From Anaerolineales bacterium UBA2395 (GTDB lineage: Bacteria > Chloroflexota > Anaerolineae > Anaerolineales > Villigracilaceae): a DNA stretch of 64,000 bases. The position numbers and the translations under genes are program-made. Positions 47,653 to 55,558 of the stretch are shown piece by piece. The stretch is from contig DDSH01000005.1 of assembly GCA_002343775.1 (NCBI GenBank), forward strand, positions 51,965 to 115,964. The letters are read 5' to 3'. Positions within the stretch are counted from its first letter, which is position 1. Each line of letters starts with the position of its first letter. The notes beneath the pieces are model-generated. The model did no database searches. It had not been told where the DNA came from and saw only the letters and a program-made list of their open reading frames with translations.

Positions 47653-48747
47653 ATGCCCCGCCTGCTTTTCTTTGCCCTGCTGCTGACAGCCTGCGTCAGT
47701 GTCCCGGTCACATCCACGCCCGTCCTGCCGCCGCCGAACGTTACCGTCGTGCATCCCAGCCAGACGCCCATTGTCACACCCAGCCCCGCGCCCAGCCCCA
47801 CTGCCACGGCGTTGCCGCACCTGATGTATCCCTACACCATTGCCGGACTGCGCGAACGCACCCACGCAGGCGGAATCATCACCCTCGAGACCCGCCTCGG
47901 ACTCAACGATGCCTTTAGCACCTACCTGATCTCGTACCTCTCCGACGGCTTGCGCATCACCGGCATTCTCAACCTGCCCAACGGCGAAGGTCCCTTCCCG
48001 GTCATCGTCATGAACCACGGCTACTATCCGCGCAGCGACTATTCCTCCGGCGACGGCTCGCAGCGCGCCGCCGAGTATCTTGCCGCGCGCGGCTATCTCA
48101 CCCTCTCCTCCGACTATCGCACCTGGGGCGGCTCCGACTTTGGCGTCTCCTTCTTCCATACCGGCTTGGTGACAGACGTCCTCAACCTGATGGATTCGCT
48201 CGCTTCACTACCACAAGCAGATACCAACCGCATTGGCATGTGGGGGCACAGCATGGGCGGCGGCATCACCACCAAGATACTTACATTGAGCACCTCCGTC
48301 CGCGCGGCAGTGTTGTACGCGCCCAACTCCGCCGACGATGCCGACCTGATCGCGCGCTGGGGCTACGGCTGCATCGGGGATATTTCAACCGGTGAACTGC
48401 TCGAGACCTGCAACTCGGCGGATGTGATCCCCGCTTCACTCCCAGACGAGGTCATTGCCGCGTACGTAGAGTCGGCTCAAAGTCCAGAGCGGATGCGCGA
48501 GATCGCGCCATACTATCACCTGGATTCGGTCACAGTTCCGGTGCAGATCCACATCGGTTCCGCTGACGGCGACTACATCGGCTCGACCCCGCCCGAGTGG
48601 TCGTACAAACTGCATCAGGGTTTGCTCGCTGCGGGCAAAGGGTCCGAGTTATTCATCTACGAAGGGCAGCGTCATTCCTTCAGCGGTGACGCCTGGTTCC
48701 TCTTTATGGACCGCGCTGTTGTGTTCTTCGATACCCACCTCAAATAA
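47653..48747 (+). CDS. Lipoprotein alpha/beta hydrolase (dipeptidyl-peptidase/esterase type)
   Basis: 364 residues. Signal peptide with lipobox LLTAC, then a Pro/Thr-rich linker and an alpha/beta hydrolase fold of the S9/DLH-like group. The nucleophile elbow is WGHSMGGGI with the catalytic Ser. An Asp in SADGDYIG and a His in EGQRHSFSG complete the triad. The oxyanion region VIVMNHGYYP precedes. The ATG at 47653 is only seven bases after a TACAAT hexamer, so the message may be leaderless. The substrate, an ester or peptide, is unknown. Confidence 0.85.
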   Translation: MPRLLFFALLLTACVSVPVTSTPVLPPPNVTVVHPSQTPIVTPSPAPSPTATALPHLMYPYTIAGLRERTHAGGIITLETRLGLNDAFSTYLISYLSDGLRITGILNLPNGEGPFPVIVMNHGYYPRSDYSSGDGSQRAAEYLAARGYLTLSSDYRTWGGSDFGVSFFHTGLVTDVLNLMDSLASLPQADTNRIGMWGHSMGGGITTKILTLSTSVRAAVLYAPNSADDADLIARWGYGCIGDISTGELLETCNSADVIPASLPDEVIAAYVESAQSPERMREIAPYYHLDSVTVPVQIHIGSADGDYIGSTPPEWSYKLHQGLLAAGKGSELFIYEGQRHSFSGDAWFLFMDRAVVFFDTHLK

Positions 48748-48761
48748 CCGGTGGCAGGGGC

Positions 48762-48790
48762 TTGACGCCCGCCCGCGCATTGCATATAAT
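48762..48790 (+). promoter_or_regulatory. Strong sigma-70-type promoter
   Basis: TTGACG (48762-48767), a 17-base spacer and TATAAT (48785-48790): the best consensus promoter in the window. It drives the mini-ORF and hairpins at 48811-49009. Confidence 0.75.
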
Positions 48791-48810
48791 TCCAACACTA
48801 TCTCATCCTG

Positions 48811-48877
48811 AAAGGAGGCACGAAATCATGCAAGCCATCACCAGTACCGTTCGTCAATCTATCAGCGCGCCTCCTTT
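48811..48877 (+). promoter_or_regulatory. SD-sequestering hairpin
   Basis: AAAGGAGGC (48811-48819, the ribosome binding site) can pair perfectly with GCCTCCTTT (48869-48877) inside the mini-ORF. The Pro-Pro codons of the peptide form the anti-SD strand. Confidence 0.6.
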
Positions 48878-48890
48878 GTGCGTGTCGTAG
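48828..48890 (+). CDS. 20-residue leader-like peptide
   Basis: ATG 48828 to TAG 48890 encodes MQAITSTVRQSISAPPLCVS. It has a strong promoter and ribosome binding site but is followed by two terminators and no gene on the same transcript. The anti-SD pairing and the Pro-Pro pair, a known slow step for ribosomes, suggest a regulatory peptide. It may also be a short toxin-like peptide or an sRNA with a chance frame. Confidence 0.45.
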   Translation: MQAITSTVRQSISAPPLCVS

Positions 48891-48911
48891 GCTTTTGTCT
48901 TAACCCAACGA

Positions 48912-48938
48912 CCGCAGGCGCGCCCCGCCTGCGGTTTT
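48912..48938 (+). terminator. Terminator 1 of the mini-ORF locus
   Basis: A 9-bp stem (CCGCAGGCG at 48912-48920 with CGCCTGCGG at 48926-48934), a 5-base loop and TTTT. Confidence 0.7.
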
Positions 48939-48976
48939 CATTTAACCGGCTGCGCCTTTGCGCGCCGTCCCGCCCG

Positions 48977-49009
48977 CCGCAGGAAGTTATCCCTGCGGTT
49001 TTTGTTTTT
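48977..49009 (+). terminator. Terminator 2 of the mini-ORF locus
   Basis: CCGCAGG (48977-48983) with CCTGCGG (48992-48998) followed by TTTTTGTTTTT. Its stem resembles terminator 1 and could swap pairing with it. Confidence 0.75.
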
Positions 49010-49019
49010 AACCATCCGT

Positions 49020-49064
49020 GTCATTGCGAGCGAACCGCGCAGCGGTGAGCGAAGCGATCTCACA
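49020..49064. repeat. Interspersed TTGCGAGCGAA...GCGAAGCGATC repeat
   Basis: TCATTGCGAGCGAACCGC, a small turn, then GTGAGCGAAGCGATCTCAC. It belongs to the same broad family as the palindromic elements at 41810 and 42241 (TTGCGAG and CGAAGC blocks). It fills most of the gap before the RIO kinase gene. Confidence 0.6.
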
Positions 49065-49091
49065 AAGCGATCTAACAGGCACCTACCACCC

Positions 49092-50108
49092 ATGAATACA
49101 CAAGATTGGCTCGACCATCTCGACGACATCGACAACGACGACAAATTGAACACCATCATCAACAAGGGACGCCGTCCGCGCATCACGGGCAGGCACCCCA
49201 GGAAACTCTCGCTCGCCGAACAGACCTTCATTCACAAACAGGACGATTCGCGCAGCACCTTCAAATTCACCTACAAAGCCGCCCGCTTCGAAGAGTGGTG
49301 GCTGCTCGATTCGCTCGGTCCGTTCTACGAGCACAAATGGATCTCCGACGTCACCCGGCGCGTCAAAGGCGGCAAGGAAGCTTCCGTCTATCAGTGTACG
49401 CCCGCCCGCGATGTGGACGTGCCCCTGCTGGCAGCCAAGGTCTACCGTCCGCGCTCGCTGCGCAACCTCAAGAACGATGCGCAGTACCGTGTCGGGCGCA
49501 CCGACCTGGACGAGGACGGTCACGCCTTGTGGAAGGAGGCAGACATCAACGCCATCGTCAAGCGTACGCGCTACGGCGAGGAAGTCCGCCACCAATCGTG
49601 GATCGCCTACGAGTTCAAGACGCTCGAGATGCTGCATGAAAGCGGCGCCGACGTCCCCCAGCCGTTCGCCCTCGAGAAGAACGCCATCCTGATGGAGTTT
49701 GTCGGCGATGCCGCCAACGCCGCGCCGCCGCTCAGTCATATTGCGCTCGACCCCGACGAAGCCCTTCCGCTCTTTGAGCGCGTCGTCCGCAACCTCGATA
49801 TCATGCTCACCAACGAACGCATCCACGGCGACCTTTCGGCATACAACATCCTCTACTGGGACGGCGAGATCAAACTGATCGACTTCCCGCAGGTGGTCAT
49901 TCCCGAATCCAACCCCGCTTCGTGGGGCATCTTCCAGCGCGATGTGACGCGCATCTGTCAGTATTTTGCGGCGCAGGGCGTGGCGCGTGACCCGAAGAAA
50001 CTCGCCGCCGATCTCTGGACCTCGCACGGGCACCGTGTCTTCGAGAAGATCCACCCGAAATATCTCGACCCGGAGAACCCCAAAGACCGTCAGGCGTGGG
50101 AGAAATAA
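49092..50108 (+). CDS. RIO-type atypical serine/threonine kinase
   Basis: 338 residues. The N-terminal 85 residues are charged and helical. The kinase domain has VKGGKEASVYQC (the modified P-loop with GGKEA, like the STGKEA motif of RIO), LAAKVYRP with the ATP-binding Lys, IHGDLSAYNIL for the catalytic loop, and KLIDFPQ for the metal loop (Asp in the DFPQ form typical of RIO1). It lacks the activation loop of ordinary kinases. Bacterial RIO proteins may act in ribosome assembly. The ATG at 49092 has no clear ribosome binding site. Confidence 0.85.
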   Translation: MNTQDWLDHLDDIDNDDKLNTIINKGRRPRITGRHPRKLSLAEQTFIHKQDDSRSTFKFTYKAARFEEWWLLDSLGPFYEHKWISDVTRRVKGGKEASVYQCTPARDVDVPLLAAKVYRPRSLRNLKNDAQYRVGRTDLDEDGHALWKEADINAIVKRTRYGEEVRHQSWIAYEFKTLEMLHESGADVPQPFALEKNAILMEFVGDAANAAPPLSHIALDPDEALPLFERVVRNLDIMLTNERIHGDLSAYNILYWDGEIKLIDFPQVVIPESNPASWGIFQRDVTRICQYFAAQGVARDPKKLAADLWTSHGHRVFEKIHPKYLDPENPKDRQAWEK

Positions 50109-50112
50109 TGCC

Positions 50113-50186
50113 TGTCAATGCGAGCCTGTTGGTCAGGGAGTCCCAGGCATGGTCGCGGGATCGTTCAGGACCAACAGGCGAAGCGT
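50113..50186. repeat. Palindrome after the RIO kinase gene
   Basis: GCCTGTTGGTC (50124-50134) pairs with GACCAACAGGC (50169-50179), flanked by TCAATGCGAG and GCGAAGCGTC, the ends seen in the other interspersed elements. It could end transcription, but lacks a T run. Confidence 0.6.
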
Positions 50187-50228
50187 CTGCGCGCGTAGGA
50201 TAAAATAGCAGGCGAGGAGACCCTTTCT

Positions 50229-51650
50229 ATGAACAACGTCCGCCCGCGATTGACTTTAATGAGCGAGGAACAAATTCAGGAAGCGCATCGTAACGTGCTG
50301 AAGGTTCTCAGCCAGACGGGAGTGCGCGTCGATTCGCCTGCCATCTTGCAACTGCTCGAATGGAAGTTGGGCTTGAAAGCCGAAGACCGCATCATCCGTT
50401 TCCCGCCTGAAGTGGTGGAGGCAGCCATCCAGTCCGCGCCCAAGACCATCGATGTCTACGACCGGCGCGGCGAACACAAACTTAAACTGGGCGAAGACCG
50501 CCTGCGCTTTGGGGTGGGGGTGACCGCGCTTTTTTATCAAAACCCTGTGGATGAAACACTCGACATCTTCAAGCGCGAGAACTTCCGCGACCTCGTCCGG
50601 CTCGGCTCGATGCTCAAGCATTACGACGTCATCTCCACGGTGGGCATCGTCCGCGATGTGAAGGAGGAACTCGGCGATATGTACGGCTCGCTCGAACATA
50701 TTGCCAATACCACCAAGCCGCTGGTGCTGCTCGTCTCCGATGAAGACCGCTTCCCCGACGTGCTCGATATGTTCGAGCTGCTGCATGGCAAGGAAGTTGG
50801 CGACAAGCCCTTCGTGATCCCCTACTTCAACCCGGTCAGTCCGCTGGTGATGAACGCCGGCACCGTGGATAAGATGAAGGTCGCCATCGAACGCGGGCTG
50901 CCGATCATCTTCTCGAATTACAGCATGGCGGGCGCATCCACGCCGCTCACCCCGGCAGGTACGCTCACCCTGCTCATGGCAGAGTTGCTGGCGGGCTTGG
51001 TCATCAGCCAGACCATCAAGAAGGGCGCGCCCATTCTGCTCGGCATGCTGCCCGTCTACTTCGACATGCGTACCATGCTCAACTTCTACGATCCACAGAG
51101 CATCCTCATCAGCGTGGCATGTTCCGAGATGATGAAGCACTATGGCATTCCGCACTGCTCCACCTCCGGCTCGGGCACCGGCTGGGGCATGGACCTGATC
51201 GCCGCCGACACCTACTGGATGAACACCCTCGCGCTTCTGCTCTCCAACGGACACCTTGCGCCGTTCATCGGGGATTCGCTTGGCTCCAAATCCATCTCGC
51301 CGACCACCTTCGTCCACGGTCACGAGATCATCGACCAGGCATTGCGCCTCCACAACGGATTCCAACTCGACGACGTCAACGCGGCGGTGGACGAGATCTT
51401 CAAGGTTGGTCCCGGCAAGAGTTTCCTCAACCAGCCGTCCACGCTGAAGAATTACAAGAACGGCTATTACGTCAGCGGCGTGTATCCGCGCTACAGCATG
51501 GAGAAGTGGCTGGAGGCGGGCGCGCCGCCCGCCCGTCAGGTGCTGCGTGAAAAGACGCAGGCGCTCATGGCGTCCGCGCCGGTTCCGGATGAGTATCCTG
51601 ACTTTATTGCAAGGGGCGAGGAATTCATCCGCCGGAAGTTCCCGGTCTGA
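50229..51650 (+). CDS. MttB-superfamily corrinoid methyltransferase (non-pyrrolysine)
   Basis: 473-residue TIM-barrel protein of the trimethylamine methyltransferase superfamily. It reads through without an in-frame amber codon, so it is of the non-pyrrolysine group (MtgB/MtpB-like), which demethylates compounds such as glycine betaine or proline betaine and passes the methyl to a corrinoid protein. Family pieces visible: LKVLSQTGVRVDSPAI, DRRGEHKLKLG, HIANTTKPLVLL, and HCSTSGSGTGWGMDL. GAGGAG lies about nine bases before the ATG. No corrinoid protein gene is adjacent, so the partner and substrate are unknown. Confidence 0.85.
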   Translation: MNNVRPRLTLMSEEQIQEAHRNVLKVLSQTGVRVDSPAILQLLEWKLGLKAEDRIIRFPPEVVEAAIQSAPKTIDVYDRRGEHKLKLGEDRLRFGVGVTALFYQNPVDETLDIFKRENFRDLVRLGSMLKHYDVISTVGIVRDVKEELGDMYGSLEHIANTTKPLVLLVSDEDRFPDVLDMFELLHGKEVGDKPFVIPYFNPVSPLVMNAGTVDKMKVAIERGLPIIFSNYSMAGASTPLTPAGTLTLLMAELLAGLVISQTIKKGAPILLGMLPVYFDMRTMLNFYDPQSILISVACSEMMKHYGIPHCSTSGSGTGWGMDLIAADTYWMNTLALLLSNGHLAPFIGDSLGSKSISPTTFVHGHEIIDQALRLHNGFQLDDVNAAVDEIFKVGPGKSFLNQPSTLKNYKNGYYVSGVYPRYSMEKWLEAGAPPARQVLREKTQALMASAPVPDEYPDFIARGEEFIRRKFPV

Positions 51651-51685
51651 CCATGTTATACTTTTAATTGGATGTTGGAGTGAAC

Positions 51686-52384
51686 TTGAAGAGAAAGTTC
51701 CTTTTCCCCTTCTTTATATTGTTCGTCATGGCGTGTGCTGTGCCCGGCATGGGCGCGCCTGCCCCCGCGCCGCTGGCGACCCTGCCCCTCGGCGGGTTGG
51801 AAACCGCCATTGCGGGGACGGCAGGCGCAGCGCAAACCCAGACCGCCATCCTGCTGCCGACCGCCACCTTTACGCCTTCCCCGACCCGCACGGCGTCCGT
51901 CACCCCCACGCCCACGGTCACCTTCATCTACAATTTTTTCACCAATACCCCGCTCCCAAGCGAGACACCCTCCGCCGTCGTATCCATCAGCGGGACGAAC
52001 GCTGGCGGCGCATCGCTGGACGATAAGGGCAACCCCATCTTCACCGGTGAACCGTGGACCTGCCGCGTGACCGGCAGGCAGCCGCCGATGTGGACGGTGG
52101 TGAAAGCCAATAAAGAGTTCTTCGTTTACTTCACCATCCTGAATACCGGCACAAAAGACTGGACGATCAACACCATCGACTTCGTTTATACGGGCGGCTA
52201 TCGTCATGAGGGTACGAAGATCCAGGACCTGCCACGCAATGCACCTTCCGGCGGGACGGTGGTCGTCGGCGCCCGGTTCATCGCGCCCAAGAAAGCGGGG
52301 GAGTACAGTTCCTACTTCACGTTGATGGTGGGGCGGCGTTCCTTCTGCGGCATGAAGATCAGTTTTGTCGTCGAAGAGAAGTAG
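51686..52384 (+). CDS. Lipoprotein with NBR1-like immunoglobulin domain
   Basis: About 232 residues. Signal peptide MKRKFLFPFFILF and lipobox VMAC, then a Thr/Pro/Ala-rich linker to about 95. The C-terminal 115 residues fit the Ig-like domain of NBR1 (WTVVKANKEFFVYFTILNTG, then a conserved Trp in TKDW). Such domains occur on the surface of Chloroflexota. The start is uncertain: TTG at 51686 with GGAG five bases upstream, or GTG at 51680. A TATACT at 51657 leaves a short leader. Confidence 0.7.
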   Translation: MKRKFLFPFFILFVMACAVPGMGAPAPAPLATLPLGGLETAIAGTAGAAQTQTAILLPTATFTPSPTRTASVTPTPTVTFIYNFFTNTPLPSETPSAVVSISGTNAGGASLDDKGNPIFTGEPWTCRVTGRQPPMWTVVKANKEFFVYFTILNTGTKDWTINTIDFVYTGGYRHEGTKIQDLPRNAPSGGTVVVGARFIAPKKAGEYSSYFTLMVGRRSFCGMKISFVVEEK

Positions 52385-52387
52385 CCG

Positions 52388-53569
52388 TCACGCCCCGAAT
52401 TTTCCCCACAAGCCAAACCCTTCGTTCCGTCGTTTTTCGCGCCGCTCATGTTGTTCGTGGATCTGTTCAACGTGATCGGCTTTTTCGTTAATGGCGGCTT
52501 CCAGCCATAGGCGTCCCTTTTCCGCCGTGCCGTGACTCCCGGCTCCATACGCGCCGGTCTTGGTATCGTCGTCCCAAGGTGGGTTTGCCACCAGCGAGCC
52601 GCCCTCGATCCAATCCATGTAGTAATCAGGCGTGGACACGAAATCGGTCTCGTCCACCACGCGTTCCATCTGGCACAGGTCTGGTCGCAGGTGCAGCATG
52701 TACGATGTCTCAAGTTCGCCAGCGTGCCCCATGCCGCCGATCGGTGAAGTGCGGTATTTCTCCAGCGCTTCGGCGCCGATCCGGCCGGAGGTATGCAAAA
52801 AGGCAGTGGCGCAAAAGATGCGGCGGTGACGCTCCCCGGCATACTTCACGATGTTCACCAAGAACGACATATTGCCGCCGTGCCCGCTCATTAAATAGAA
52901 GCGGTCGAAGCCGCGCCCCACGAGTCCATCGATCACTGCGCCCCAGAAATCCTCGAAGGCGCGCCCGCCTGCGTTCATGGTTGCCGCGAACGATGCGCGG
53001 TGTGTGCTGACGCCGTACGGCATGACCGGCAATGCGAAACTGCGTGTAGGCATTTTATCGGCTGCACCTTTTGCAATGGAGTCTATAATGACGGTGTCCA
53101 CGCAGAGGGGGAGGTGATAGCCGTGCTGCTCGGTGTGACCGATGGGCATCAGGATGACTTTTCCGCGTTCACTGTCGGCGGGAAGAAAGGTCTTCGCTTC
53201 ATTTCTGGACTGGTGAGGTTGTCGCAGAAACAAGGCTGACTCTCGTGCGATGAATTGCCCCTGCGGGTCGATGCCTTGCGGCGCGAGGCAGTACACGCGG
53301 CTGAAGCCGTCGTCGCGCAGGCTATCCATCAGGTTTAATAGGTACGGAAAGAATACGGCTTCGGGGATGTCCAGTCCGCTGCCACGCCAGCCAAACGGGA
53401 AAGCCGGCAGGATCCCGATGCGGGAAGGATTCGCCAACTGGTCAGCGAGCAGGTCCAAGTCATAGCCTGAGCCGAGTGGCAGGACAAGCGGCGTATCTCG
53501 CGGAAGGCTGGCAACGACATCCCAGGTCAGTTCATCATATTTGAAGTAATCTACTTTGCGCGTAGCCAA
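52388..53569 (-). CDS. Creatininase-family amidohydrolase with a degenerate second domain
   Basis: 393 residues. The catalytic creatininase-like domain (about 137-340) has the metal ligands in GHTEQHGYHLPLCVDT (about 144-159), SGHGGN, and GHAGELETS. Homologues act on creatinine or other cyclic amides, or cleave small peptides (as MftE). Residues 1-110 look like a second, decayed half of the same fold (LVLPLGSGYD, GILPAFPFG, then LRDDGFSRVYCLAPQ) without metal ligands. The tail is charged and helical. It is convergent with the lipoprotein gene, three bases apart. The substrate is unknown. Confidence 0.82.
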   Translation of the reverse strand: MATRKVDYFKYDELTWDVVASLPRDTPLVLPLGSGYDLDLLADQLANPSRIGILPAFPFGWRGSGLDIPEAVFFPYLLNLMDSLRDDGFSRVYCLAPQGIDPQGQFIARESALFLRQPHQSRNEAKTFLPADSERGKVILMPIGHTEQHGYHLPLCVDTVIIDSIAKGAADKMPTRSFALPVMPYGVSTHRASFAATMNAGGRAFEDFWGAVIDGLVGRGFDRFYLMSGHGGNMSFLVNIVKYAGERHRRIFCATAFLHTSGRIGAEALEKYRTSPIGGMGHAGELETSYMLHLRPDLCQMERVVDETDFVSTPDYYMDWIEGGSLVANPPWDDDTKTGAYGAGSHGTAEKGRLWLEAAINEKADHVEQIHEQHERREKRRNEGFGLWGKFGA

Positions 53570-53791
53570 TTAATACCTCACTCTCTACTTCTTTCATTAT
53601 ATATATCATTCAAAATAGAAAAAACAAAATTAACCAGTGCATCTTGCAACCAGAGGGTAGCAATAAGGACAAATCAATTGCGATTTTGATTCTACCAATG
53701 AATTCACTAACACTAATCTCAAATTTACAGTAAAATTTAAATGACGATGATTTCATTACTGGAGCCCAGTCCATTTTGTTTCAGGTAGTTA
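53570..53791 (+). promoter_or_regulatory. AT-rich leader region before the peptide ABC operon
   Basis: Some 220 bases without a gene, A+T-rich, with TAAAAT at about 53731 as a possible -10. Downstream lies a long hairpin (53792-53836). I see no open frame or operator dyad. Confidence 0.4.
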
Positions 53792-53842
53792 AACAACCTG
53801 CGCCTGCAGAGGGATCTGCCCTAGGCGCAGGTTGTTTTGTTT
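53792..53842 (+). terminator. Long hairpin with T run in the leader of the peptide ABC operon (possible attenuator)
   Basis: A 14-bp perfect stem (AACAACCTGCGCCT at 53792-53805 with AGGCGCAGGTTGTT at 53823-53836) with a nested 5-bp stem (GCAGA/TCTGC) in its loop, then TTTTGTTT. It is 38 bases before the ATG at 53880, so it lies in front of the gene and could end transcription early unless opened. Confidence 0.65.
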
Positions 53843-53879
53843 ACCAAATTTCGTTTGCAAACCGAGAGGAGAAGAAGAA

Positions 53880-55511
53880 ATGAAACAGAAAGCCCTGTAT
53901 GTTCTCGTCCTTGTTGCACTGCTGGTGTCTGCGTGCGGCGGGGGCGGACAGTCTGCCGTGGTACGCATCGGATGGGCTGGCAGCCCCGATACGTTGAATC
54001 CCGGCATGGCGATTCTGGTGGAAGCCTACACCATCTTCGAACTGGTGTACGACTCCATGTATGAGTTGAACCTGGATGGTTCCTTCACGCTCAGCCTTGC
54101 GGAAAGCGTCTCAACCTCCGAAGACGGCTTGGTGTGGACGTACAAGATCCGCGATGGGCTCAAATGGCATGATGGACAACCCCTGACCGCCGAGGATATT
54201 GCTTTTTCCTATAACCTCTACAAGGATACTCCTGAGTATCCCTATATGAACGGGTACTATACGCCGTATTTCGACACCATTGTCGCCACGGAGAATAACG
54301 AAGTCGTGCTGACACTGACCGAAGCGATCCCCAATATCGAAAGCCAGCTGATCTTTTTGTATGTGCTTCCAAAGCACGTCTGGGAGGCGCAGGACAAGCT
54401 GGAGTACGAAAACTTCGAAATGATCGGATCCGGTCCGTTCAAAATGACGGAATACGTGCAGAACGAGTTCGTGCGCCTGACCGCGAACAAGGAACATTTC
54501 GCCACACCGCCAAAGGTGGACGAGGTCATCTTCCAGACCTTTGAGAATCAGGATGCGCTGGTGCAGGCGATCAAGACCGGGCAGGTGGATATGATCACCG
54601 AAATGCCCAATACGGCTGCCGAGTCTTTGAAAGCGGATGAGAACATCGAGCTGGTCGTTGGCGCTCCGCTTGCTCCCGGCGTGACCGATATCATCTTCAA
54701 CCAGACTGACCCCGAGAACTGCCCGACCGAGGAAGGCGGCATTTGCTCCGGTCACCCCGCCCTGCGTGATCGCGATGTGCGCCTGGCAATGGCGCATGCC
54801 ACCGACAAGCAGCGGTTGATCGATGTTATTTTGCTTGGTCTTGGCAACCCCGGCTTAACTCTGATCCCCGATGGTCTGGGCGTTTGGTACAACGACTCAC
54901 TTCAGGATTACGAGTTCGATGTGGCGAAGGCAAACCAAATTCTGGATGATGCGGGATATGCCGACACCGATGGAGATGGTGTCCGCGAAATGCCGGACGG
55001 CTCCGAATCGCTGACCTTCCGCTTGAACTGGCCCAGCGACAGCATCAACGCTCCGCGCATGGCAGAATTGCTGGATGAAATGTGGGCACAGATCGGCATT
55101 GCCCTCGAGCCGCAGGCAGTGGACCCCGATGCGTTGACCGCTCAATGCTGCCCGGCGTTCGATTTCGACATCATGATCTGGGGCTGGGCGTCTGATCCTG
55201 ACCCGAGCGCGTTGCTGTATGTGTACACCACCGAAGCCATCCCCAGCGGCTCCAGTGAAACAGGGTACTCCAACCCGGCGTATGATGAACTGTATGCCGA
55301 ACAACAGGTGACGCTGGATTTCGAAGCCCGCAAGGATATCGTCTGGGAGATGCAGAAGATCGTCCACGACGATGTTGTGTACATCATCCCGTTCTACGAT
55401 GCGAACGTGCAGGCATATCGCACCGACCGCTTCACTGGCTGGCTGACGGGTCAGGCTAAGGTTGAGCTGGCGGATGTGACCTCACTGGTCTTGATCGAAC
55501 CGGTCAAGTAA
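53880..55511 (+). CDS. Oligopeptide/dipeptide ABC transporter substrate-binding lipoprotein
   Basis: 543 residues, family 5 solute-binding protein. Signal peptide and lipobox LLVSAC (Cys19). The SBP_bac_5 core reads DTLNPGMAILVEAYTIFELV, TYKIRDGLKWHDGQPLTAEDIAFSY, and later DVRLAMAHATDKQRLIDVI. AGAGGAG lies upstream. It delivers peptides or other long ligands to the permeases encoded next. A hairpin between this gene and the permease (55526-55558) may keep its mRNA more abundant. Confidence 0.9.
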   Translation: MKQKALYVLVLVALLVSACGGGGQSAVVRIGWAGSPDTLNPGMAILVEAYTIFELVYDSMYELNLDGSFTLSLAESVSTSEDGLVWTYKIRDGLKWHDGQPLTAEDIAFSYNLYKDTPEYPYMNGYYTPYFDTIVATENNEVVLTLTEAIPNIESQLIFLYVLPKHVWEAQDKLEYENFEMIGSGPFKMTEYVQNEFVRLTANKEHFATPPKVDEVIFQTFENQDALVQAIKTGQVDMITEMPNTAAESLKADENIELVVGAPLAPGVTDIIFNQTDPENCPTEEGGICSGHPALRDRDVRLAMAHATDKQRLIDVILLGLGNPGLTLIPDGLGVWYNDSLQDYEFDVAKANQILDDAGYADTDGDGVREMPDGSESLTFRLNWPSDSINAPRMAELLDEMWAQIGIALEPQAVDPDALTAQCCPAFDFDIMIWGWASDPDPSALLYVYTTEAIPSGSSETGYSNPAYDELYAEQQVTLDFEARKDIVWEMQKIVHDDVVYIIPFYDANVQAYRTDRFTGWLTGQAKVELADVTSLVLIEPVK

Positions 55512-55525
55512 GATTACGTTTTACG

Positions 55526-55558
55526 CATGCCCTGACAGAATCTCTCTGTCAGGGCATG
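55526..55558 (+). promoter_or_regulatory. Intercistronic 14-bp hairpin over the first permease ATG
   Basis: CATGCCCTGACAGA (55526-55539) pairs perfectly with TCTGTCAGGGCATG (55545-55558), with a 5-base loop. The right arm contains the ATG at 55556-55558. Confidence 0.75.

Noticed and set aside
49083..50054. A 323-codon minus-strand frame
   Set aside because: Opposite the RIO kinase, which has intact catalytic motifs; no ribosome site.
50229..51650. Considered as pyrrolysine-type trimethylamine methyltransferase
   Set aside because: The frame has no internal amber codon and no pyl genes are nearby.
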